64,000 bases of DNA. Origin: Anoplopoma fimbria. Its lineage: Eukaryota > Chordata > Actinopteri > Perciformes > Anoplopomatidae. Positions 1 to 12,100 of this stretch are shown here, in pieces. The stretch spans positions 30,843,676 to 30,907,675 of the forward strand of contig NC_072450.1 in assembly GCF_027596085.1 (NCBI RefSeq). The letters are read 5' to 3'. The number at the start of each line of letters is the position of its first letter. Position 1 is the first letter of the stretch. Below the pieces are notes generated by a model that searched no databases, had not been told where the DNA came from, and was given only the letters and a program-made list of their open reading frames with translations. Both the position numbers and the translations under genes were made by a program.

Positions 1-26
1 CTGTCGACTGACAGTTGTCACCTCAC

Positions 27-138
27 CTCCTCCACAGGTAACCGAGCAGGGGAAGAAGTCAGTCTCTCTCCACTGGTACCTGATGGGCTGGTAGTAGAGA
101 AACTGGACAACTGTGTCCTTAGAGCCTCCATACCTCAT
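27..138 (-). CDS. adamtsl3: adamtsl3 exon g: end of spacer, start of TSP repeat 2
   Basis: This exon is 112 nt with acceptor tatgttgtgcag and donor GTGAGG. It reads [19 protein letters not shown], then [18 protein letters not shown]. The [15 protein letters not shown] segment opens the second TSP type-1 repeat in ADAMTSL1 and ADAMTSL3. CSVTCG is again an O-fucosylation consensus. The initial ATG is internal, not a start codon, because it follows an acceptor and continues the frame of exon f. The gene continues past position 1 on the minus strand. Confidence 0.95.
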
Positions 139-3100
139 CTGCACAACATATAGGGAGAATGAATAGTTAAGAACACTGTTATGAGAAGTAGTGTAGGGTA
201 GAGGAGATTAGAGAACAGGGTAGGGGAGCAAAGTAGAGCTCAGTTAAGTAGAGAATCTCCACTAAGGAGAATCAAGGAGTTTAGTTGTATCATGTTTTCG
301 AGAAGTTTTTAAATACAAATAAGCACATTTCACAAAATGTGAAGCATTTTCGTTTCAGTATAAAAGAGCAAATAAGAGTTTTGAAAGAATAGCATAATAC
401 AATTTATACTGTGAAGGTTATATTATGGCCTAGAAAAAAATCATATGCAATAATTGGTAATACTCTTTTGTCAAAGGCTGTTTGGTCCCTCACTTGTAAC
501 AATTATTCCACACACATTTGTTTCTGAAGCTTAGATATCAATGAATGGAAATCAAAATATTTCAAATCCCTATTACGAGAGTGTGTGAGCTAAATGCCTT
601 CACCACTTTATGCTATTAAAAAAAACTTTCGACAGGTTTCATCATTCTGTCAACCACTCTCGACAGAGTTTACAACCATGTTCCTATTCAACACAATGAA
701 GATTGAGTTTACTGTCATCAGCTTTTTGCTCCACTGTGAATGCAAAAATACACCAAGCATCTGCTTCATCAGTCCAAGGTTAGTCAGGGTATGATATGCT
801 CCAGTCACAATATAGGCAACACTTATGTCTGCCTGTCATCCAGCACATAACACTCCATTATAAGAGTTCAATGTACAAACACCTGTAGCAAAGTAATGTG
901 CAACAATATAAGCAAACAATAACACAAAGTTAATAAATATGAATAAATAAATCAAAGAAGATCCTAAGCTTCTTTATACATAGGGACAGTGATAGTGTCA
1001 ATTTTCATTAATAGTTCAGCACCAATTTTATTCGTTGAATATCACTACCCCAACACTAGTCAGACTTATTGTATTATCAATGATTAGACTGTATCACGCT
1101 TGAATTACAATCTACATTCTTCAGCTTTGTAAACTGTCCTCACTCCCACGTTGAAAACACAAGTAGCCCAAGCTTAAACTTGTTGATCATCATACAGGTA
1201 CATACATGAAAGTTCTTTGCATTTCACTCATCCTAAGCTTTTAAGGAGCTGCCGTGATGCACTTAGGGAGCATCTTGGGATCGTACCCCATGGTTAAAGG
1301 ACGACCTGCTCCACCCACAGCCACCCTGGACCAGCCGACCAATCCCAGCTGGAACTTTGCCGTCTTCATCTGACTTGCAGTTCCAATTTTAGGTGGGTTT
1401 GCTGGCTATGTAGGCTCCATAGCCACATAATATCCCCTTAAACACCACTATAAATCCTCCTTTAGACTGTGATCCTGCTATTTAATGCAAAATAATATTT
1501 AATCAAGGCCCACTAATTAACTTTTTTAAAACCTTTCAACTGCATCCTACAGTCTTCATCAGCAGATGGAGTTTAATAGAAAACTATTATTTTTTAAGAA
1601 CAAAGGAAAGATGAAGCCAAAATGCCTACATTAATTTAGGGGATATCAAAGATAAAAAAAGACAATCAGACCACTTTGAACCACAGTGGGCTCTTCTTCA
1701 GAGCGTAGCTGGAAAGAAGAGTCAACCTGAGTGGAATGTTGTGATTCCTTATGTAGGCAATGAACGGCCAAGAGGCTTAATTACACCAGCATACACAAAA
1801 TAAATGTGATACAAATAGGCGAAGAAGAAAGTTAAAAGTCACAGTATTGAATATAGCCATAACAATAGAATAATTTCAATAACATCAACTACGCCTGTTC
1901 ACAAAAAAAGGTCTGAAATCTATTTCCTCATTAAGACCTTGATAAACGTTAGCATCATATTTAAAAATCTCTCTAAAGTCATTTGTCAAGGCGATTGGCA
2001 CCTGTGATGGACTGCTCCACTGTCATTCCTTTCATACAGTTATGGAAATAGAGTGTAATAGGGTGGTTGATACATTGGTGGTTTTATGGCATATCTTGTA
2101 TACCACTTCACATGCCCCAGTGAAGTGGTATACAAGATATGGGAGTTTACAATTAATAAAGTGTTTCATTTTATGTATCTCCCTTGTCCTGAGATCTATA
2201 AATTCCTTCAGTGTTTAAAAGGCTGAACAGTGAGTACAGGTAGTTTGCATGAATTTGAAATTCTATACTTATATCCGTACTAATATCATTACTATTTCCA
2301 AAGTCAAAACTGACCTTTCAAGCCCATCCAGATGAACAAATCTGAAATACAACTAGAAGCCAAGTTCTGATCTCTGTCGAAAATGATTTGCAAAATGATA
2401 AAATAAACTAATAAAATGCACATATAATCAGTGTAAAGATGCCCAAATAAAGGTAAGTTGTTTTTTCCTCCAAGTTCTGATTAGAAGCCTTGCTGTAGCA
2501 TTCATGTAGCAACTATCTGAAGGCAGTGAAGTTAAAAAAGTTAATGTGACTGGGCAACAAGTGATGGGAGAATCAAATTAAGACATAGTCACATTGAACC
2601 TTCTGGCTGATGTTTCGTCACACACTGAAATCTGTCATTTTTCACTTAGTTGTTCATTAGGTGAAATAATTGCACCTCCTTATTTCAAAGGAGAAGGAGC
2701 TGCCTTATGCAGTAAAATCCTTTCCTCCTTTTCTTTTGATGATGTAATTGACATGCAATTTTCATTCATCACAACTTTGCCTTGTGGACCAAACTTCTCA
2801 ATGTGTCTTCTATACACTGACCTTTCAAACACAGAATGAAATGTGTCATATATGTCACCAAATAAGTGCAATTCCATACCGAAACTCATACTAATGAGTC
2901 AAATAAGCTATAATAGTAAACACCTAACAGCACCAAAACATTAATCTGCCCTCCATCACACATGACCAGAAACTGCTGTAACAACATCTCCCCATCTACC
3001 CATCAGTAAAACCATTACTAAAACCATGGTGGCAGCTGTGACATCATTTTCAATGGTTAATCATGTGAAAAGACAAGTTATGTTTGAATAGCATCCAGAA

Positions 3101-6100
3101 GGAACATCTTTAAATGTTTATCTTGTATCTACTTTAAAGGATGTTAAATGTGAAGCTGTAGCTGAGTGGTTACTGGGAGTCAATGCTCTAGTTCACACAT
3201 AAACTTGACAAACCCTGCTCATCAACATCAGATAAACTATAGGAAATGAAGGATTGCCATCACACTGCTAATAGCGCGTATATTAAATCAAATCAGTAGT
3301 ATCAACCCAAATACTAACTTGCTGACAATATATAATATATAATCCACGTTTGGTTTCATAGGTAAACTTGTCTGATGGGAATAAGATTCAGTATCCGCAC
3401 TTGGAGCATTTGGCTGCCATCTAAATTCTGCGTGTAACTACGTAATGACATTGTTTCTATGTTAAAGGATAAGATTGATCGACAAAACCAACAACCTGAT
3501 AGTCTGTGTCTAACTATTTTTCAGCTCTCTCGCTCAGCCCAAAGTCCAAGACACAAAAAGGTCATGAATATAGTTTCATTTCAAAAGATCATTCAACATT
3601 TTTGTTGTTGTTCGATTTCTTTCTGAGACTGAGATGAGGAAATGTAAGAAGGTATTCATTTATTTAGTTTTACAGGCAGTTATGAGATTTAAGATACCTT
3701 TACAGGCCCAATGGTACCAAACCTGGCAACCTCACTGTGACCAGAAGTCCCTAAGAATCTGCACACAGTCACTGCAACCAACTTTTTATTTACCAAGACA
3801 GAGTTTAGTAGAAAGCTATGTGCATATGTCCCAAAATATAGAACTATCTCTTTGTAAAACTCTGTTATTCTGTTAAAAACATACTGTTACTCAAACAGGT
3901 GTATATAGTGCCTTTGTTGGGGATATTTTCAGCTGCAGATTAGGGTCTTTGGCGAGTATTTCTGCAACACGTCTGGGTGCCTCATTAGCTTCATTTTTCA
4001 ACATGCAAGTAGTCAGATAAGACTTCAAAACGTAGTTAATGTTGCGAACTCAAACACAACCACTTGGTGGTATGCTACATATGTTTCGTACATTGAAATA
4101 AGTCCTGTGTTTGTTTGATCCATCCACCACGACACAGATTTTGTCACTATTTATACCAGGGCACCTGACTTGCCTTTTTTTATTCCAGTCTTAGTATGTG
4201 GAATGAGTGTGTTGAAGGTTGTAATGAAGGAACATGTCAGCCAGTGCAACTATAGAGCTCTGTTTCACAAAGGAATACAATATATACGGGTTTGGATACA
4301 CATACAATACTTGTTAGCAGGATACATGTTTCATTTGTTTGGAGCTGCACAGGCTTTGTTGACAAGAAAAAAAAACATAGAAATTCGCCAGACTTATTCT
4401 TCAAAAATGTAGAATGACGTTAGAATGTGGTTGAAATTATGAAGTCATTGTAGAATGCCTTCATCTTCCCAAGACATCTGACTGTGAAGAGGCCCTGTTG
4501 AGCTGGTGTGCTTGTGTTCATTAAAACTGTAACATGAAAGGGGTTGTGAAACAATACAGTCATTACAAATAGGAAGATTTAGTTCTATTTAGAGTTTAAA
4601 GACCAGTGATGCCAGTAGTGCCGCTGGCGTTATTTTAAAAAAAAAAAATCACTGTATTGCCAGATATTATGCAAGAGACTGATTTATTTATGTTTAATCT
4701 GTAATAAAATATGTACACTAGAAGCCAAAAGTCCTAAGGCTGTTTTGCAATAAACCTGGGCCTGTTTTCTTTGTTTCACCTTGATGATGAAATCAGCATT
4801 GAGGGGGCCGTGCGTCCTGAGTGTCTGCCTGTCCGTCCCTCTCTGGAAGTCCACGGAGGTGTTTCCTATCACATAGGAGCCTGTAGACACCAGACTGGCC
4901 TCCTCCACTCTCCCCTTAAGAGAGATGGCTTCGATAACTGAGGGAGACAGAGCAAGATGGATGTTTAGTCCTCTACAATAACTTTCAATGTTGACCTTAT
5001 GTTTTAACTCAAGATTCACACACAAATAAGTGCATAAATCATGATGAGCAGACTGGGTGAGAAATGTGGTGGATTCGCCCGAGAAAGAAAAAATGAAAAG
5101 GAAACTCTTATCTAATACAGAAATAAAGAAAAACTTCTAACTTCAGATCTGGTGTCCAGCAGGATTTAAACTTCTATTACATTAAATACAGAAAACTGTG
5201 TTTGTTGGGGAGTGATAGCATCAGTCAAGGCAGGGCAAAGCAGATAATACACTTCTGCAAGAGCAAAAAAAATCAATGATCAAAACAAGAATGTGCCCAG
5301 GAAAAAAAAGAGAAAAGAGTAGGTTGGCAAAATTCATATAAAATACCTAAAAAAAAGTTGGTTATAGTTATGAGAGGACAGTATTGGCAACTGCTACAGT
5401 CTCATGTGTAGTCCAGGAAAGCACATAAGACCCAGACCAACAGGTTGTAATGTAATGGGGGATCTTAGAATGTTCCAGAGGCCAGATGGGATATATAATC
5501 CCTCCACTTTCTCTAGGTCCGCCCCGGGTTCTCCCAGTTGGATGCACCCACACGATGTATCCTCATACAACAGTTTGTATGATATCTTACATAAAAGTAA
5601 TTCCTAATTTTTCTTAAATTTTCCTGTGAAGTCCAGCAACATGTTTCAATTTGCCCTTGTGTCATGCATACAGTCTTTTAAAAATAGGTTCCGTCTATAG
5701 GACCTATAGGTTTAGGCCAAAAGATGATTTAGTTACGGTTTGGAAAAAGATCGGGTTTGGGTAAAAATGACTAGTGAGGCGCTGTTACTTAAGTACTGAA
5801 GTTACAAGACAACTAAATCAACATTGACTTCCCTTTTCACATGGGGCACAAACAGTAGTTTCCAGGCCCGAAGAACCTTTTTTTTTTTTTTAACTTAACT
5901 GTTGTGACTCACCTATTATATCAGGTCCTTTGGCATTGAGTCTGAGAAGGCGGCTTCCTGATGTCATCTCCAGCACTGTCTTCATAGCTGCAGGCAGACA
6001 CAAAGTTTGAAAGGTTTCATTTTAACATACAATACATTACAATAATTACAGAGGTTGTGCAGCCTGCACTGCGTGGGGAATTAAACATCTATAGGCAGAA

Positions 6101-9100
6101 TTTGGGAGCAAACATATTAGAGCATTATCCACCTTCATCATCAAACACCAAGAAAGGGAATCTTGGAAGAATGGTGCTCAATCACTCCAGTCGAGTACAC
6201 TGAACTTTTTGGATGTAGCCTTATGATAGCCTTAGAACTGCGTTCAGGCTAAGCACTGAGTGTAGGTCAAACATGTTTTTGCAGCCTTTAGAGCAAAATG
6301 CTCAATCATCTTTCTCTTATCCTGGGCTAGGTCGCAGTGGCAGGGCTTAGGAGGGTATTCCAGAAATCCCTCTTTTACAGCAACGCTTTCCAGCTCTTCC
6401 TGAGGAACCCAGAGGCAACCCCAGGCTACATGTGAGATGAGATATGGAGTTCTTACAGTTTGTTCTGGGTCTACCCTACGGCCTCCTACCATTAGAACTT
6501 GCCCGGAAAAACCCATAAAGGGAGGGACCAAGAGGGATCCTGATCAGATGCCTGAACCACATAAGCTGGCCCCTTTCAACACAAATTGATCACAGTTGCC
6601 CTCTGGGTCACCAGGGGTCAGGGTTTGTTGTCTAACCTTTATATCTTCACTGAAATTTCACTGAGTGTTAACATTTCTCTCCTCTTTTGACCACATTAAT
6701 CAATTTAGGCACACTTTAACAAGCTATTCATACTATATCCGCTGTCTTTGATCCAGCCCCTCTGCCAACTGGGGAAGAAGGTAAGCAGCCTTGTGTTGAA
6801 TTACCTGTCAGTTAGTAGTAACTTAAATTTTAGTTATGATGTGATTACAAACGGTATTATATTTATTGATATATTATTATTTTCTAGTTGGTTAATATAT
6901 TTAGTAGCTGATTTTATGACGGTGTTTGTTCTATAATGTTATTGATTATAATGGTTGTTAATACTAATTGTTTAGTTGAAGTAATTAATGTTAGATAAAC
7001 TCTTATTTAATCATTTTACTAATCAAAATTCATTGAAACTGTAAAAGATGGGCTTTAGCACACTATTATTGAGAGTCAGTCTAGCGGCAACTAGTGAATT
7101 CCACGGTGTGCAGAATGTTGCTTGCATAGAAAGTGGTGGTCACATTGAACATAAAGTTTGCGGTGGAGACGGCTTTGCTAGATGTATGTCACCAAAAAAG
7201 GAAAAGGTTTTCCACTTGCTTAATGTTGTTTTCACTCGCAACTATCCCAACAGGCTTCAGAATTGTAGGAGAAATCACAAGATGCCATAGCTGACCATTT
7301 ACAGTTCCTGCTACCCCCAAGTTGTCCCAATGTCTGTCTGAGTCATTTTTATTTCAGTCCACCAGCTTCATCAGAATGAGCATAGGAGCCGTCAGAGCTA
7401 CTGTGCACAGTGCCAGCACTCAAGACGTAATGACCACTGCCAATTTACTTTATTCCTCGTGACCTTGCTGGTATAAGTCATCTATTGCTAAAGCACCGCC
7501 ATCTGGTGGTCAGGAAGAATAAAATATAACGAGAGTTACGAATGTAACTACGGCTCTATGGATTCTGAATGACCGCCAGAGTTAGTGTCGGTACAGATCT
7601 ACTGTTGTACTGGGATGGCGCCCTACATTATTGCATTGTCACAGGAGACTTTTGTTGGTATAATGACCTGCGCATATGCGGGATGGAGATAGCTCGTGCT
7701 GAAGCATCGTCATCTGGCGGTCATCCAGAATTCACAACCATATTTACAATTCTAGCTCTTGATTTATTGTTGTGTATGTTTATCTAGTGATATTCAAACA
7801 AACACAGGACATCTAGGAGACCACTGTCATGTGCAGTGTGAAACCAATTCAACACTGACTTTGTTACCTTAGTTTTGTCATTTCAGTTACTGTAACAACC
7901 GTACTTTTTCACATAACAAATTATTTATAATTAATTTTAACCCCAATTAAAGTAGTAGTAGTTTTGTCGCGTAAGTAAACCTAAAAGCTAAGCAAAGCTA
8001 GTTGGAAGTTTATTTTGAAAAGACATTATTCATGTTACATGCGTAAACTGACACCCTGTCCCTGACACATCCAAAAGTTTTGCTGGAGGGTTACTTAGGC
8101 CGTTACAGTTTGTTTAAAGCAAAGGGCCCTTGACCAAGCGGTGGTATTTGACAAGTTAGGAGTGAGCAGTTGAGCAGACAAATATCAAGCTCTGTTTCCT
8201 CCCATAGAGCCTGACTGCGAGGAAGGCTAGGCAGAGATACAATACATGTGTTGTCTACAGTTATGAAACCAGCAGAGATTTACTAGGTCTGAGCTGAAGG
8301 TGTATTCTCTAAAATGACATAGAAGGCTAGTAGGATGAGCTATTTACGGAGGGCCGGAAGCTGATGGACTTAGAGACAATTGGAGGAGGGAAAGGGCTGA
8401 AAGTGTATTTCAGAAGTCCACTTTGTTAAGTATTAAGGATTAACATGGTGAACATGAGGCTTAGAAGTGGAACCAGAGTGAATTAAGATATGTATGTAAA
8501 TTGGACACAGATGGGGATTGCATGACTTACGTTGTTCTGGAGTAAGGCGGGGTAGGGCCTGTCCTCGTACCAGCCGGCATGTGGAGCCATCCCCACTACA
8601 GATGCCACAGTTATCCTCCCTGGCACCACTGGCCAGCTGTCGATCACAGCCCACCTCCTGCACACACATTACAAATAAACACTCAGTGGGAGATATGAAG
8701 CTGATCAACGCATTGAGACGGGAAGACAAGAGAGCTGGATATACATTATTGTAAGAAAGGCTTGATTGCACAGAATGCACAGTCAGGCCTCACAGCAATA
8801 ACTAATTCAATGATTAATTGAATATCAGTCGATTGACAGAAAACAGCTTATTGAATTATAAATAAATAATTTCAAATTATTTATCAATAGGAAATTATTA
8901 TTTCCAGCCTCTCCAATGTTTGGATATGCAGCACTTATCCTCTCTGATATCATTGTAAACCAAATCGTTATTGGGATATTAGCCACATAAGCTGCATATC
9001 TCAAGTGAAATGTAATGTCAGTCAGTCAATTGGTCAATCAGCCCGTACACCACAGTGAAATGTCACCACAACTTTTAGATGGATTGCCCAAAAATTTGGA

Positions 9101-12100
9101 ACACATATTTATGTTTTTTATCAGGATACACGGTAAGTTCTTTGGTGATCCCTTTCCATTTTATCCAGTTTAATCATTGGGTAAAAATCAAATATTGTGC
9201 AGTAGTTTATGATTAAATACATGCACACCTAATGCACCTATGAGCCTTAGCTGCACTTTTTGTTTGGCGCTAATTAGCTAAGACGATAACATAAACTAAG
9301 ATTATAAACCTTGTAAAGGAAAGCTGAGAGCTGAGATTGGGTTCACCTATCCAGGGTGATATTACTGATTGTTGCAATCATTTTGGTGGCAATCATTTTG
9401 AAAGCAATCATTCTGTTGCTGTAAACATATACAAATAGAGGTGACACTTCACGCTTCAGACGAATGCGTAATAGTTCAGCCCTCTCCTCAGCGCTCCGGG
9501 GTGCAATCCATGCAATGCGCATTTTCTGACATTTCATAGACTAAATGATAAAGCAACTAATGGAATAAAACAATCCACAATCATTAAAACTGAATATAAC
9601 CAGTTGTAGCAGCCAAAATAGGCACAAAATGTGGACACTATATATTGTATGAACATGAGTTTGTCTGCATGTACTATGCAGAGGACTGCTGACATATTCA
9701 AGCGTTTGTCTTCCCTTAAATCTTTGATTTGAATTTGAAAATTTGTAGGGGGCGCTATCGAGGCAATTTCAAACGCCAAAGCACGAATCTGATATGAAAT
9801 ATTTATTTACATGACCTATTACACATGTAAGAAGATAATCACGCTAATCATGTGAGTCAATAGTCAATCAGTAGTCACGTGGGTCACTCTTCATTTAAAT
9901 GAATGTCAACCATGTTCTTTTCTTTTGACTAACTAAGTAGTTTTGTTGTCTGAACCTAACTTCATTTGAAGACAAAGATGTATTTTTGAAAAGACACTTG
10001 AGCGTATATTGACACACAGTCCCTGACATTTCCAAAACTGATGCTAGAGGGGTACCTAGAGCGTCATTATTTGAAGCTATCGGCCTAATAATGACACTTT
10101 ATGAAACACAGACTAAAAAATGCATATGAAGAAGATTATGTGAACAGCAATAAAAGGAAGAATCAGTATCCTCCCCAGTTTTTTCAGTTCTCCTCACTAA
10201 AGGAGACTTTTCCAACCCCAAATATTATCACATAGTGTTATGTCAGTTTAATACTGCTTAGTATATACTATGACTTTTTAATGGTACAGATTTACTATGT
10301 GCGACTGAACAGCGAATTCTCTTCTATTACTGAGTTTTATTTAGTCTACCACTGCTCTTGTGCTCACACGTTCATACAGACACACAGCTTAATGTAGATA
10401 TGCTGAAGCTTGTCATGAGAGTTGCTGTGACAGGCTCAGAAAACAAAGTGACACATACACACACTGACAGTGTTACACATCACTGTTCTCTTCCCCTTTA
10501 CTCCCTGGAATTATATTTATTTTCTCTTCTTCTTGTCCACAGCTGGATTCCATGCTGTTGTGTGGTGTATTATTAATCCATATACATGCAGTAGAGGATT
10601 GGCCTCATTCCGTCAATGACAAACTTTCTGCTACAGTACCACAGCAACCCAGAGCCCCATCCTGAGCCTCTGCCTCCATCACCAGCCATGTGATGCCCTT
10701 TCATCCCCGTCATGCCCAGTGCCCTCTCTGCATGCCAATACGGTCAGCAGCTGCTGTTTGTGCACACATCCATCATCCATCTCCCATTACTGCCAACAAG
10801 TGCTTGTGTGTGTCTGGTGTGATTGTTGGTGTTTTCAGTTTAATGATGCTCCAGGAACATCCAGTTCATCCTGGAATTGTTATGTACTGGATTTTTCAAC
10901 TCATAGTCAAGAGTGCTAGCCAAACAAAATTGAGGGGGTTAACTTTTATAGCCTGGAGGAAATATGCTCCAAAGGGGGAATTGTTATTTTCTCTACCAGG
11001 GTCCTTGCCAAAAATACCTTGTTTTTTTTTATCTTCCAAATCCCCTGATAGTGTGGTCCTGTCCATAATAATAATAATAATAAAAAAAGATATTTTCAGT
11101 GTCTGCTGTTTCAGCCTACCACCCACGCATAATTGATGTATCCCTACAGAGCTTCGTATGTTGCGGTTTAGACTGAAATCTGTTTTTTTTTAAGAAATGT
11201 ATGATGCATGGCAAACATGTCCGTCATGTCCAGCTGTCCAGCCAACTGAGCAATCACAGACATGCCAAGACCTAGCTGTTTTCAATTCTCTTTATTTGGC
11301 AGAGTACAGTTATGAGCTGACAGGAAATGAAGGGAGACAAGTGGGAGGATGACATGCAACAAAGGTCACTTGTTGGACTCAAACCAGGGGCATTGCGATT
11401 TCATTGTCAGCTATTGTGTAAGACCCTCCCACCGAGAACTATTAGAGGTCAAACTATTAGAGGTCAAATATTGTGAAAATGACTATACACCATAAATATC
11501 AAGATTTTATTCACTAAACAGTCAATTATACATTGCATGATTTTGGTAGAGAGCTACCAGTTCAGTTCCCCAACACTGCTGAGGTTCCCTTGAGCAAGGC
11601 ACCGAACCCCTAACTGCTTAGAGTGCTATGTGGCAGCCCCCTACACATCTCTCCACTAATGGGCAGCTAATAGGGCGGCTGTGGCGTAGTGGAGAGAGTA
11701 GTTCTCCAATCAGAGGGTCGGTGGTTCGATACCCGGCTTCGGCAGTCGATGTGTCCTTGGGCAAGACACTTAACCCCAAGTTGCTCCCGAAGGCTTGCCA
11801 TCGGTGTGGACTGGATGTTGCATGAATGTTAGTTAGAGTCTGATGGTGGCACCTTGCATGGTAGCCTGTCATCAGCGTGTGAATGGGTGAATGATATGTA
11901 ATATACTACTGACTGTAAGTCGCTTTGGATAAAAGCGTCTGCTAAATGACTGTAATGTAATGCATGTGTAGTATTTTGTCCCTATGGGTGTCCAATGAAT
12001 AATAACAGATTGAATTTCCACAATAAGGGATTAATAAAATATACTTCTTCTTCCACAAGATTAAAATAATAGCAAAGCGTTTATTAGTAAAGATCTGAGA

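Larger units (their letters stand above)
139..4779 (-). other. adamtsl3 intron between exons f and g
   Basis: This is a 4.6-kb AT-rich intron. It holds a SINE head fragment at 1269-1332 and the perfect hairpin at 2090-2141. The rest shows only short chance open frames without splice or homology support; I recognise nothing else in 139-1268, 1333-2089 or 2142-4779. Confidence 0.7.
5988..8530 (-). other. adamtsl3 intron between exons d and e
   Basis: This is a 2.5-kb intron. The small foldback-type element at 7497-7745 and a reverse family X copy at 7960-8110 are the only items recognised. 5988-7496 holds only short unsupported frames. Confidence 0.65.

Noticed and set aside
11673..11745. Possible tRNA gene with A and B boxes
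   Set aside because: It is the head of a SINE: body and tail follow directly, and the cloverleaf arms are not complementary enough for a functional tRNA.
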